Shown: one piece after another, positions 7,473 to 14,015 of the stretch
Numbering within the stretch: position 1 is the stretch's first letter
Layout of the letters: each line of letters starts with the position of its first letter
From: a bacterium
GTDB lineage: Bacteria; JAMOTN01
Reading direction: 5' to 3'
NCBI GenBank assembly: GCA_027062325.1
Contig: JAMOTN010000002.1
Location: 1 to 14,015, forward strand
DNA: 14,015 nucleotides
Notes under the pieces: generated by a model
Told to the model about the DNA's origin: nothing
Seen by the model: the letters and a program-made list of their open reading frames with translations, nothing else
Database searches by the model: none
Made by a program: the position numbers and the translations under genes

Positions 7473-7540
7473 AATATTTTTGCCAATCTAACTTAATGCC
7501 GATCTAATCTAAGGCAAAAATTGCTTAGATTAAAAATATT
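7473..7540 (+). promoter_or_regulatory. structured leader of glgA (candidate cis-regulatory RNA)
   Basis: Between the galT-like 1 stop and the glgA SD (AGGAGG, 7542-7547) the sequence can form a long stem. AATATTTTT (7473-7481) and AATCTAA (7485-7491), separated by a GCC bulge, pair with the continuous TTAGATTAAAAATATT (7525-7540): 16 base pairs ending one base before the SD. A competing 8-bp stem pairs TTTTTGCC (7477-7484) with GGCAAAAA (7513-7520). Both need 7477-7481, so they exclude each other. Three direct copies of ATCTAA occur in the same interval. The pairings are seen in the sequence; regulation of glgA is inferred. The long stem is nearly all A-U and would be weak in a thermophile. 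Confidence 0.4.
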
Positions 7541-7556
7541 TAGGAGGGTGATAAAC

Positions 7557-8990
7557 ATGAAAGTTTTGATAGTCTCGTCAGAAGTTGTGCCTTTTGCTAA
7601 AACAGGAGGCCTTGCTGACGTTGCAGGTGCTCTTCCAAAAGCACTTAAAGCAAAAGGTGTTGATGTTCGCGTCGTAATGCCGAAGCATGATTGCCCAAAT
7701 TGCAAATGCGAAGGTGAATATTTGACTCACTTTGGAGTAGAGTTTGATGGTAGAACAGAAACTGCTGTCGTTTTAGAGACAAGTATTGACGGTAAAATTC
7801 CAGTTTACATCATTGATAATAAAAATTTCTTCTCTCGACCCGGACTTTATGGCGAAAGTGGTAAAGATTATGATGATAACGCTTTGAGATTTGGCTTTTT
7901 CTCAAAAGCAGTACTTGAACTATGCTTAAATATGGATTTTATTCCAGACGTTTTGCACATAAACGATTGGCAGAGCGCAATGGTTGCCGTGTACAAGAAG
8001 GTATTTTATGAAGACAAGATAAGCTCTAAGGTTCTTCTTACTATCCACAATCTACAATACCAAGGAGTATTTGATCCACTCTTTTTACCACGTTTGGGGT
8101 TAGGCTGGGACTTGTTTGATATGGAAAAGCTCGAATTCTATGGGAAGATTAATTTCTTAAAAGGAGCAATAGTATTTTCCGATGCTATAAATACTGTTTC
8201 TCCAACCTATGCAAAAGAGATACAAACTCCTGAGTTTGGTTACGGACTTGATGGAATACTAAAACACCTAAATTACAAGCTTTACGGTATTCTAAATGGC
8301 ATAGATTACGATGTATGGAATCCAAAAACAGATCCTCTTATTTGGGAAAATTACGATGTTCAAACGCTGGAGAAAAAGCAAATAAATAAAAAAGAGCTTG
8401 CAAAATATACAAATCTTCCTGAAAATCGTATGTTCTTTGGTTTAGTTTCTCGCCTAGTTGATCAAAAGGGCTTGGATATACTTATTCCCGCAGTAAAAGA
8501 GATGATTAAGTACACAGACGCATGCTTTGTCTTTTTGGGTAGCGGACAGCCCGAATATGAGGAAGAGGTTGCTAAGTTGAGTAAGGAATTTTCCGACAGA
8601 GTGTGGGCAAAGATTGGCTATGACAATGAATTAGCGCACAAGATTTATGTAGGCGTAGATGCTTTCTTAGTTCCTTCTAAATTTGAACCATGTGGACTTA
8701 CTCAGATGATAAGCATGCGCTATGGTACTCCTCCAGTTGTCAGAAATACTGGTGGACTTGCTGATACTGTTGTGGATCCAAACGAAGACAGACCAGAAGC
8801 ACCATGCGGTATTAAATTTGATGATTATACTGCTCATGCATGTTTTGCTGCTATGAAACGTGCCTATGAAATTTACACATCCTCACCATCAACGTGGCGT
8901 GATTGGATGACAGCAGGAATGAGAAAAGACTTCTCCTTCTCATCATCTGCAGAGGAGTACATAAAACTTTACAAGAAGATCTCCTCTTAA
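7557..8990 (+). CDS. glgA: glycogen (starch) synthase, GT5 family
   Basis: Transfers glucose from ADP-glucose (sometimes UDP-glucose) to the non-reducing end of an alpha-1,4-glucan. The 477 residues match bacterial GlgA (E. coli 477) and cover the whole GT-B fold: KTGGLADVAGALPKAL at 15-30 (the KxGGL nucleotide-sugar motif), HINDWQ (134-139), TIHNLQYQG (162-170), NGIDYDVWNP (247-256), SRLVDQKGLD (298-307, with R299 and K304), and KFEPCGLTQ (375-383), whose E377 is the catalytic Glu. TGGLADTV (398-405) completes the donor site. An unusual Cys-rich patch, HDCPNCKCEG (44-53), replaces the usual loop near the N-domain. I chose ATG at 7557 because AGGAGG lies 9 bases upstream; the upstream in-frame TTG at 7521 would begin inside the leader hairpin. 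It lies between two GalT-family genes, which probably supply or recycle its nucleotide sugar. No glgC is visible. Confidence 0.96.
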   Translation: MKVLIVSSEVVPFAKTGGLADVAGALPKALKAKGVDVRVVMPKHDCPNCKCEGEYLTHFGVEFDGRTETAVVLETSIDGKIPVYIIDNKNFFSRPGLYGESGKDYDDNALRFGFFSKAVLELCLNMDFIPDVLHINDWQSAMVAVYKKVFYEDKISSKVLLTIHNLQYQGVFDPLFLPRLGLGWDLFDMEKLEFYGKINFLKGAIVFSDAINTVSPTYAKEIQTPEFGYGLDGILKHLNYKLYGILNGIDYDVWNPKTDPLIWENYDVQTLEKKQINKKELAKYTNLPENRMFFGLVSRLVDQKGLDILIPAVKEMIKYTDACFVFLGSGQPEYEEEVAKLSKEFSDRVWAKIGYDNELAHKIYVGVDAFLVPSKFEPCGLTQMISMRYGTPPVVRNTGGLADTVVDPNEDRPEAPCGIKFDDYTAHACFAAMKRAYEIYTSSPSTWRDWMTAGMRKDFSFSSSAEEYIKLYKKISS

Positions 8991-9052
8991 TTCTAAAATT
9001 GAGACAACATTCATGATTGCTGGTAAAATTTAAATATTGAGGAGTGATAAAT

Positions 9053-10090
9053 ATGCCAGAGTTGAGGTTTGATCCTATAACGCGAAGATGGGTTATTATA
9101 GCAACAGAGCGTGCTAAGCGCCCCTCTGACTTCGGAGGGCATTCTCCCACAGCTGGATCTGAGGTAGAATCAACCGATTTTCACCCTGATTGTCCCTTTT
9201 GTGAGGGGAATGAAGCTAAAACACCTCCAGAAGTTTTAGCTTTTAGAAAACCTGGAACAAAACCTAATGAACCTGGATGGTGGGTACGCGTTTTTCCGGA
9301 TATAAGTCCGCTAGTTTCAACAAATACCCCAATAAATAAGCGCGGTTATGGAATATACGATGAAATTTCAGGATACGGTTATCACGAAATAGTAGCTGAA
9401 ACTCCAAAGCATTTAGCGGATCTTTCTGATCTTGACGATGGGCACGTGTATGAAGTGCTATGGGCTTACAAAGAGAGGATGATCAAAATCAAAACAACAG
9501 ATCCAAATATAAAGCAGTTTATAATTGTCAGAAATTTTGGCGTAGAAGCAGGTGAACGTTTTGTTATAAGGCACAGCCACTCTCATATAATAGGTCTTCC
9601 AATAATTACAAAGCGAATAAATGATGAATTGATTGGTAGCAGTATCTTCTACAGATTCCACGAAAGATGCATATTCTGCGACATAATAACAAATGAACTT
9701 GAGAGTAAGGAACGCATAGTATTGGAAAGTGATCACTTCGTGGTAATAAGTTTTTACGCTGCACGCGTTCCTTTTGAGCTTCACATATTACCAAAACGAC
9801 ACAATCCGTTTTACGAAACCTCTACAGAGGAAGAACTTCGGGACTTAGCTAAGGTTATTCGGACAACTTTGATAAAGCTCAAGAAAGTTGTAAATCCTGC
9901 GTACAACATGATTCTGCATACAGCTCCTTACTACAGTCCAAATCCTGTATATCCAGTGGAAGAAATTTACCATTGGCATATCGAAATAATGCCTCGTCTT
10001 ACCAAAGCAGCTGGATTCGAGTGGGGAACTGGTTTCCATATCAATCCAGTTCCACCTGAGAAGGCTGCCCTCTACTTGGCTGAGGCTTAG
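9053..10090 (+). CDS. GalT-family nucleotidyltransferase 2 with altered active site (HSHSH)
   Basis: A 345-residue paralogue of the galT-like gene upstream of glgA, with the same frame of motifs: CPFC (47-50), TPKH with H120, a second CxxC (C206, C209), YHWHIEIMPR (306-315) and AGFEWGTGFH (320-329). It differs at the active site. Where the first paralogue has EHPHCQ, this protein reads RHSHSH (173-178), so the Gln that contacts the phosphate in GalT is His (H178). This gives the H-x-H-x-H-x-x motif of HIT hydrolases. The preceding loop (AGERFVIR, 166-173) is two residues longer and lacks the usual GAS. The putative nucleophile H176 is kept. I chose ATG at 9053 with GAGGAG 8 bases upstream; a GTG at 9044 overlaps that SD. 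It sits 62 bases after glgA and 46 before pgm. It may act on ADP- or UDP-sugars as transferase, phosphorylase or hydrolase. Confidence 0.85.
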   Translation: MPELRFDPITRRWVIIATERAKRPSDFGGHSPTAGSEVESTDFHPDCPFCEGNEAKTPPEVLAFRKPGTKPNEPGWWVRVFPDISPLVSTNTPINKRGYGIYDEISGYGYHEIVAETPKHLADLSDLDDGHVYEVLWAYKERMIKIKTTDPNIKQFIIVRNFGVEAGERFVIRHSHSHIIGLPIITKRINDELIGSSIFYRFHERCIFCDIITNELESKERIVLESDHFVVISFYAARVPFELHILPKRHNPFYETSTEEELRDLAKVIRTTLIKLKKVVNPAYNMILHTAPYYSPNPVYPVEEIYHWHIEIMPRLTKAAGFEWGTGFHINPVPPEKAALYLAEA

Positions 10091-10136
10091 TATAAATCTG
10101 GTTGAATTTTAATTTTAAGATTATGGAGGGATGGAG

Positions 10137-11561
10137 ATGCTTAAATTCGGAACAGATGGATGGAGAGCTATCATAGCAGATGAATACACATTTTCAAACT
10201 TGAGAATAGTATCGGAAGCTGTAGCACGCTATGTTGATTCAAAAGGAGCACAAGATAAAGGAGTGCTGATAGGATACGATTGCAGGTTTCTTTCCGACAA
10301 ATTTGCTCGTGAAGTAGCTGAGGTATTCGCAGCACATGGAATAAAGGTCAAAATTTCTGATTCGGTCATTCCAACACCTGTTCTTGCATTTGCTGTTAAG
10401 CATTTCAGAGCTTTCGGAGCAGTTATGATAACTGCATCTCATAACCCTCCAGAGTACAACGGATTCAAATTTATCCCTGAGTATGCAGGTCCAGCCTTTC
10501 CTGAAATAACAAAGGTCATCGAGGAAAATATTAAACAGATATTAGAAAATGAGACAAAAATAGACAAAATTCCCTTCGAAGAGGCAAAAGTTAAGGGATT
10601 GGTTGAAGAATTTAATATTCAAGAAATCTATTTAGAACACATAAAATCCATTGTTGATGTGGATGCTATAAAATCGCTCGGCTCTAAAGTTATCGTTGAT
10701 CCACTTTTCGGGGCAGGGGCAGGTTATATTGAAAAATTCTTAACCTCTATAGGCGTTGAGGTAAAGTCCATGCACAATTGGAGGGATCCTCTATTCGGTG
10801 GTGGTATGCCAGAGCCTGCAGAGAAGTTTTTAACCCCACTTAAAAATGCAGTTCTTACAAATAAAGCTATAATTGGCCTTGCAATGGATGGAGATGCAGA
10901 TAGATTCGGCGTCATAGACTCGAAAGGTGAGTACATCACTCCAAACTACTTAATAACCATTTTGGCAATGCATCTTATAAGATATAAAAAGTTCACTGGT
11001 TCTCTAGTAAGAACAGTTGCCACAACCCATCTCATAGACAGAATTGGAGAAAAGTACGGCATAACTGTTCACGAAGTTCCTGTTGGCTTTAAGTACATCG
11101 CAGAGAAGATGCTTTCTGAAAAAGTTATCATAGGCGGCGAAGAGAGTGGAGGTCTGAGTGTTCTAGGCCATATACCTGAAAAGGATGGAATTCTGGCAGA
11201 TCTATTAGCTCTTGAAGTTGTTGCTGTTGAGAGAAAACCGCTATCAGATGTACTATTTGAAATTATGAGGGAAATCGGCACTCTCTATTCAAAACGCATA
11301 AATCTTCCAGTAACGGAAGAAGCTAAGGAAGGAGTTATATCATCTCTCAAGTCAAATCCTCCTGAGTATGTGGCTAATATTAAGGTTTTGAACGTTACAA
11401 CCATTGACGGCGTTAAATTGATTCTCAGAGACGGCAGCTGGATTTTGATGCGTCCATCCGGAACAGAACCTGTTGTGAGAATATATGCGGAAGCCACAAC
11501 ATTTGAAACTTTAAATAGGCTAATCAAATGGGGGGAAGAGATATTTGCAAAGTATAAATAA
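10137..11561 (+). CDS. phosphoglucomutase/phosphomannomutase, alpha-D-phosphohexomutase family
   Basis: Interconverts hexose 1- and 6-phosphates through a phosphoserine enzyme and a bisphosphate intermediate. The 474 residues carry all four domains: FGTDGWR at the N-terminus, the phosphoserine loop TASHNPPEYNG (99-109, S101), metal loop DGDADR (251-256, three Asp), sugar-specificity loop GGEESGG (333-339) and phosphate-binding RPSGTEP (439-445) in domain 4. GEESGG is shared by PGM and PMM/PGM enzymes, so glucose versus mannose cannot be settled; the glgA neighbourhood favours glucose. I chose ATG at 10137 because GGAGG (10125-10129) lies 7 bases upstream; an ATG at 10131 directly abuts that SD. 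It probably links Glc-6-P to the Glc-1-P used or made by the GalT-like enzymes. It follows galT-like 2 by 46 bases and precedes the HAMP protein gene by 29. Confidence 0.95.
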   Translation: MLKFGTDGWRAIIADEYTFSNLRIVSEAVARYVDSKGAQDKGVLIGYDCRFLSDKFAREVAEVFAAHGIKVKISDSVIPTPVLAFAVKHFRAFGAVMITASHNPPEYNGFKFIPEYAGPAFPEITKVIEENIKQILENETKIDKIPFEEAKVKGLVEEFNIQEIYLEHIKSIVDVDAIKSLGSKVIVDPLFGAGAGYIEKFLTSIGVEVKSMHNWRDPLFGGGMPEPAEKFLTPLKNAVLTNKAIIGLAMDGDADRFGVIDSKGEYITPNYLITILAMHLIRYKKFTGSLVRTVATTHLIDRIGEKYGITVHEVPVGFKYIAEKMLSEKVIIGGEESGGLSVLGHIPEKDGILADLLALEVVAVERKPLSDVLFEIMREIGTLYSKRINLPVTEEAKEGVISSLKSNPPEYVANIKVLNVTTIDGVKLILRDGSWILMRPSGTEPVVRIYAEATTFETLNRLIKWGEEIFAKYK

Positions 11562-11590
11562 GAGTATCGCTCAAATAGGAGGGAAGGAGA

Positions 11591-12223
11591 ATGAGTGAAG
11601 TAAGCGAGAAGGAAAAGATCAAAGAATCCTCAATGTCAGAAGCTATGAAGAGATTTGTAATGAGGAGAAATTATCTAGTCAAATCAGGTTATCAGTTTAA
11701 GATTATAATGTCACTTGTTTTACTTTTTGCTCTTATTTCACTTGTAGCAGTTATAAATCTTTATTTTGTTGGATGGAGAGTAACTGCAACAATAACCGGC
11801 ACAAACGATCCATCTGTGTGGCATTCGCTTATCAAACTATTTTTTGATAGATATATAAACCTTATAATAGGAGTTGCTCTCATAGACATATTAGTTGTAA
11901 TTCTCCTCGGAATACTATTTTCTCATCAATTTGCAGGACCTATTCACAAACTTGAAAACTTCTTCTTAAAACTTAAAAATACCGGTAAAGCCGAAAAACT
12001 TCAATTTAGAAAAGAGGATAACCTTGATGATCTGGCAGATAGTGTGAACTCATTTACCGAAAGATTAAATCTTATAACGGAAGAGCTGAAGTTTTTAATA
12101 AAAGCTCTTGAAACCGATGATATTAAAGGAGCAAAAGAAAGAGCTGCTCTTATTAAAAAGATTGCACCTGAATGGTTTGGAGTAATTAAATCTGAGGATA
12201 AGGAGGCTGAAGGAACAGCGTAA
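11591..12223 (+). CDS. two-TM membrane protein with HAMP domain and no output domain
   Basis: A 210-residue inner-membrane protein. A charged cytoplasmic N-terminus (1-36) leads to TM1 (about 37-60), a short outer loop of about 28 residues (61-88), TM2 (about 89-110) and a HAMP-like region (111-162). The latter opens with FSHQFAGPIHKLENF, holding the conserved Pro after the membrane and the first heptad helix; the second helix is EDNLDDLADSVNSFTERLN. The last 48 residues are helical and charged, with no kinase, methyl-accepting or cyclase domain. Such HAMP-only proteins occur in several phyla, and their function is unclear to me. Normally HAMP relays signals between a sensor and an output module, so a partner protein is likely. 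AGGAGG (11577-11582) lies 8 bases before the ATG. It follows pgm by 29 bases, and its 3' end forms the ascending arm of a terminator. Confidence 0.85.
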   Translation: MSEVSEKEKIKESSMSEAMKRFVMRRNYLVKSGYQFKIIMSLVLLFALISLVAVINLYFVGWRVTATITGTNDPSVWHSLIKLFFDRYINLIIGVALIDILVVILLGILFSHQFAGPIHKLENFFLKLKNTGKAEKLQFRKEDNLDDLADSVNSFTERLNLITEELKFLIKALETDDIKGAKERAALIKKIAPEWFGVIKSEDKEAEGTA

Positions 12224-12238
12224 GCCTCCCCTTTTTTT
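12202..12238 (+). terminator. Rho-independent terminator overlapping the HAMP gene stop
   Basis: GGAGGCT (12202-12208) pairs perfectly with AGCCTCC (12223-12229) across a 14-base loop, followed by CC and seven T (12232-12238). The ascending arm lies inside the last codons of the HAMP gene, and the stop codon (12221-12223) is at the loop's end. It probably ends the galT-glgA-pgm transcript, in full or in part. The large loop makes it a moderate rather than strong terminator. Confidence 0.65.
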
Positions 12239-12268
12239 GTTAAAATATTTGTAAGGGAGGGGAGGCAG

Positions 12269-12841
12269 ATGTCTATTGAAAAGTTCAAAGTGGGTTGCAA
12301 AGTGGTCCACCCCGATCATGGAGCAGGTAGTATCAAATCAGTGAGCGAAGAAAATTTCTTTGGCTTCTCGAAAACCTATCTGATAATAGAGTTTTTTTCA
12401 ACAGGTTCTGTTGTAAAAATTCCAGTTGACGAAGTTTTGAATGGAAATATTCCCTTGCGTGAAGTCTTGCCGCGCAATATCCTGGAAGAAAAATTAAAGC
12501 TCTTGGGACAGGACGTAGGAGTCTTCAAAGAAAGCTACCAACGTTATCTTCTGGATGTAAAAAGTGGCTCTATTGATAAATTAATTGAAGTCATAAATGA
12601 ACTGTGGTTTAAACGTACTAAACGTCAGCTTCACTCCAGAGAAAACAAACTTCTAAAAGAAGCCATAAACTTACTTGCAAGCGAAATTTCTATAGCCTTT
12701 GACGTCATGCAAGATGAAGCACGTAGTATGATACTTCAAGCTGTTGGGGCAAGTGAAGAGGATGCAGAGAATTTATTTGATACAACTTTGAAGAATGCAC
12801 GTGGAATAAAGTGGGTCTTGAAAGAGAACGCTTCAAGTTAA
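12269..12841 (+). CDS. CarD/CdnL-family transcription regulator (190 aa)
   Basis: CarD/CdnL proteins bind the beta subunit of RNA polymerase and stabilise the open promoter complex, often at rRNA promoters. Residues 5-70 form the CarD/TRCF interaction domain: FKVGCKVVHPDHGAGSI, a Tyr-Leu-Ile-Ile-Glu strand and VVKIPVDEVLNGNIPLREV. Residues 75-145 are the helical DNA-binding part, with a Tyr-rich helix, the ELWFKRTKRQL segment and SRENKLLKEAINLLASEIS. About 45 extra residues at the C-terminus (about 146-190) go beyond the usual length of roughly 160; they are helical with an acidic patch, and I do not recognise them. GGGAGG (12255-12260) lies 8 bases before the ATG, and a second GGAGG is 3 bases away. 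The gene lies after a terminator, so it probably has some transcription of its own, but the short gap leaves little room for a promoter outside the terminator region. Confidence 0.9.
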   Translation: MSIEKFKVGCKVVHPDHGAGSIKSVSEENFFGFSKTYLIIEFFSTGSVVKIPVDEVLNGNIPLREVLPRNILEEKLKLLGQDVGVFKESYQRYLLDVKSGSIDKLIEVINELWFKRTKRQLHSRENKLLKEAINLLASEISIAFDVMQDEARSMILQAVGASEEDAENLFDTTLKNARGIKWVLKENASS

Positions 12842-12877
12842 CTAGTAACTCATCTTATTCTTTTAGGGAGTTGTTAT

Positions 12878-13885
12878 ATGAAATACATTTTCGGACCAGT
12901 CTCTTCTAGAAGACTTGGTTTGTCATTAGGAGTCGACCTTTTCAAAGGCTTCAAACTCTGCTCAATGAATTGTGTTTATTGTGAAGCAGGGAAAACCCTA
13001 CTTCTTTCTTCCGTTAGAATGTCTGTGGCAGATCCCGATGAAGTCTTGAGAGAGCTACTAGCATTCAAGGAAGTAGATTTCGAATATATAACTTTTTCTG
13101 GAACAGGAGAGCCAACTCTTTCTCTGGAAATTGAAGACGTAGCAAGGGGCATAAAAAAACTCTTTCCTGACAAAAAATTGTGTCTTCTTACCAATGCAAC
13201 ATTTCTATCTCCTGAGATAGCAAAACTATTCGATTTGATAATTCCTTCACTTGACGCAACAGATGAGAGAGTTTTTGGTCGCGTTAATAGACCTGCTTGG
13301 GGCATAGATCTCGAAACTGTCATGGAAAACATTATCTCTGCTGCAGCCTACTCTTCAGCCGAATTCTGGATTGAGATTTTAATAGTAAAAGGCATAAATG
13401 ACAAACCTGAGCATTTCTCAAGAATAGCAGAAGTGGTTCAAAAAGCCGCTGTTAAAAATGCTAATATTAAAAATATCCAACACGGCAAAATTTTATCTCC
13501 CATAACTAAGATCCAAATTGGAACTGTATCACGCCTTCCAGCAGAATCTGTCTTCTCTTCTGAAGCTCGAACTCTTGTAAACATAGCAAAATACATAGAA
13601 TCACAGCTAGATAAGCTAAGTGATAAAATTCAACCTCCAACTGTGGAGATAATAAGCAGAATTTACAAATCTCAAAACATAGACAAAACTGAACTAGAGA
13701 AGAAACTATTTGAAATCTCCATTAGAAGGCGTTTGGCTCTTTCAGAAGCATGCTCTACATTTGGAACGTCTGCCGCCGTTATAAGAAAGGTTGTAAAATA
13801 CTCTCCACGGCTAGATCTAACTGTGTTCGATGGGGAAGAGTTTATCATCGCCGTCCCCACTTCCGACGACACCGCTCCCCACTAA
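12878..13885 (+). CDS. radical SAM protein, COG0731 type, with C-terminal helical extension
   Basis: A 335-residue cytoplasmic enzyme expected to cleave S-adenosylmethionine with a [4Fe-4S] cluster. FGPVSSRRLGLSLGVD (5-20) is the signature opening of the COG0731 group, related to the TYW1 wyosine-tRNA enzyme. The cluster motif is CSMNCVYC with C28, C32 and C35, and GTGEPTLS (74-81) is the SAM-binding GGEP-like motif. Residues to about 220 form the partial TIM barrel. The rest (about 245-325) is charged and helical with a RRRLALSEACSTFG segment and may be a winged-helix domain. The substrate of this group is not known to me. The start is ATG at 12878 with TAGGGAG upstream. It follows carD by 36 bases and is probably cotranscribed. 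Its last 69 bases overlap a convergent ORF on the other strand. Confidence 0.9.
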   Translation: MKYIFGPVSSRRLGLSLGVDLFKGFKLCSMNCVYCEAGKTLLLSSVRMSVADPDEVLRELLAFKEVDFEYITFSGTGEPTLSLEIEDVARGIKKLFPDKKLCLLTNATFLSPEIAKLFDLIIPSLDATDERVFGRVNRPAWGIDLETVMENIISAAAYSSAEFWIEILIVKGINDKPEHFSRIAEVVQKAAVKNANIKNIQHGKILSPITKIQIGTVSRLPAESVFSSEARTLVNIAKYIESQLDKLSDKIQPPTVEIISRIYKSQNIDKTELEKKLFEISIRRRLALSEACSTFGTSAAVIRKVVKYSPRLDLTVFDGEEFIIAVPTSDDTAPH

Positions 13886-14015
13886 AAGATTTTTTAGAAA
13901 CTTCACGAAACCTTTGAACTGCACATCATTTTTAAACTTAAGTCGCAATTCAACTGCACTTTTTTTCTTTGAGATCTTTGCATCTAAACCAAGCTTCTTA
14001 AATTCTTCTTCGTAA
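13817..14015 (-). CDS. 3' end of an unidentified convergent gene (5' end beyond window)
   Basis: An open minus-strand frame enters from the right edge and runs 65 codons to a TAG at 13817-13819. Its visible protein begins YEEEFKKLGLDAKISKKKSA. Residues about 1-43 have the Lys/Glu/Leu/Phe-rich, helix-strand composition of a real protein in this genome. Residues 44-65 (rich in Gly, Val and Asp) lie antisense to the end of the radical SAM gene and may be a run-on tail. I do not recognise the family. The opposite plus-strand frame is Ser/Phe/Asn-rich and looks like a shadow. Being partial and short, this is a tentative call. Confidence 0.5.
   Translation of the reverse strand, partial: YEEEFKKLGLDAKISKKKSAVELRLKFKNDVQFKGFVKFLKNLLVGSGVVGSGDGDDKLFPIEHS

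Noticed and set aside
9458-9784. 108-codon minus-strand open frame
   Set aside because: Antisense to galT-like 2 between its conserved motifs; composition rich in Tyr, Cys and Phe, no SD.
12976-13332. 118-codon minus-strand open frame
   Set aside because: Antisense to the radical SAM barrel, which contains the cluster and SAM motifs; Ser-rich shadow composition.
13878-13893. CTAAAAGATTTTTTAG dyad at the radical SAM stop as a terminator
   Set aside because: Six pairs with a single G-C pair and a four-base loop would not be stable; no T tract follows in the plus direction.

Overview
The window is bacterial, visibly AT-rich and densely coded. Almost every gene is preceded by a strong Shine-Dalgarno (SD) sequence, and many starts are GTG. 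Acetate kinase, glycogen synthesis genes, a radical SAM enzyme with a Cys cluster and no respiratory genes fit an anaerobic fermenter, possibly thermophilic. The phylum cannot be fixed from this sequence. I see no mobile element, CRISPR array, tRNA or rRNA, and no gene-free stretch longer than 300 bases.

Left half, minus strand (1-6205). Reading 5'->3' on that strand the order is purD, a single-ring Clp-type AAA+ ATPase, a 644-residue HEAT-repeat protein, a 212-residue HEAT-repeat protein, and then acetate kinase cut by the left edge. The ATPase looks like only the second ring of ClpC/ClpB, with an unrecognised N-domain, a tyrosine pore loop, a possible ClpP-docking IGF loop and a charged tail. 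The two HEAT proteins follow at short spacing, so a co-expressed unfoldase plus solenoid scaffold or adaptor set is the most original proposal here. The PurD is divergent at several signature positions.

Middle (6206-6460) is the divergent promoter region between purD and the plus-strand cluster.

Right half, plus strand (6461-13885). The order is galT-like 1, glgA (glycogen synthase), galT-like 2, phosphoglucomutase, a two-TM HAMP protein, a terminator, a CarD-family regulator and a COG0731-type radical SAM protein. Two GalT paralogues around glgA and next to a phosphohexomutase, with no galK, galE or glgC visible, suggest nucleotide-sugar handling for glycogen: Glc-6-P to Glc-1-P to ADP-glucose to glucan, or the reverse. 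One GalT has HSHSH in place of HPHxQ at the active site.

The right edge holds the probable 3' end of a convergent minus-strand gene that overlaps the radical SAM gene by 69 bases. Regulatory candidates are a structured glgA leader, and a terminator whose 3' arm could alternatively pair with the SD of the CarD gene.
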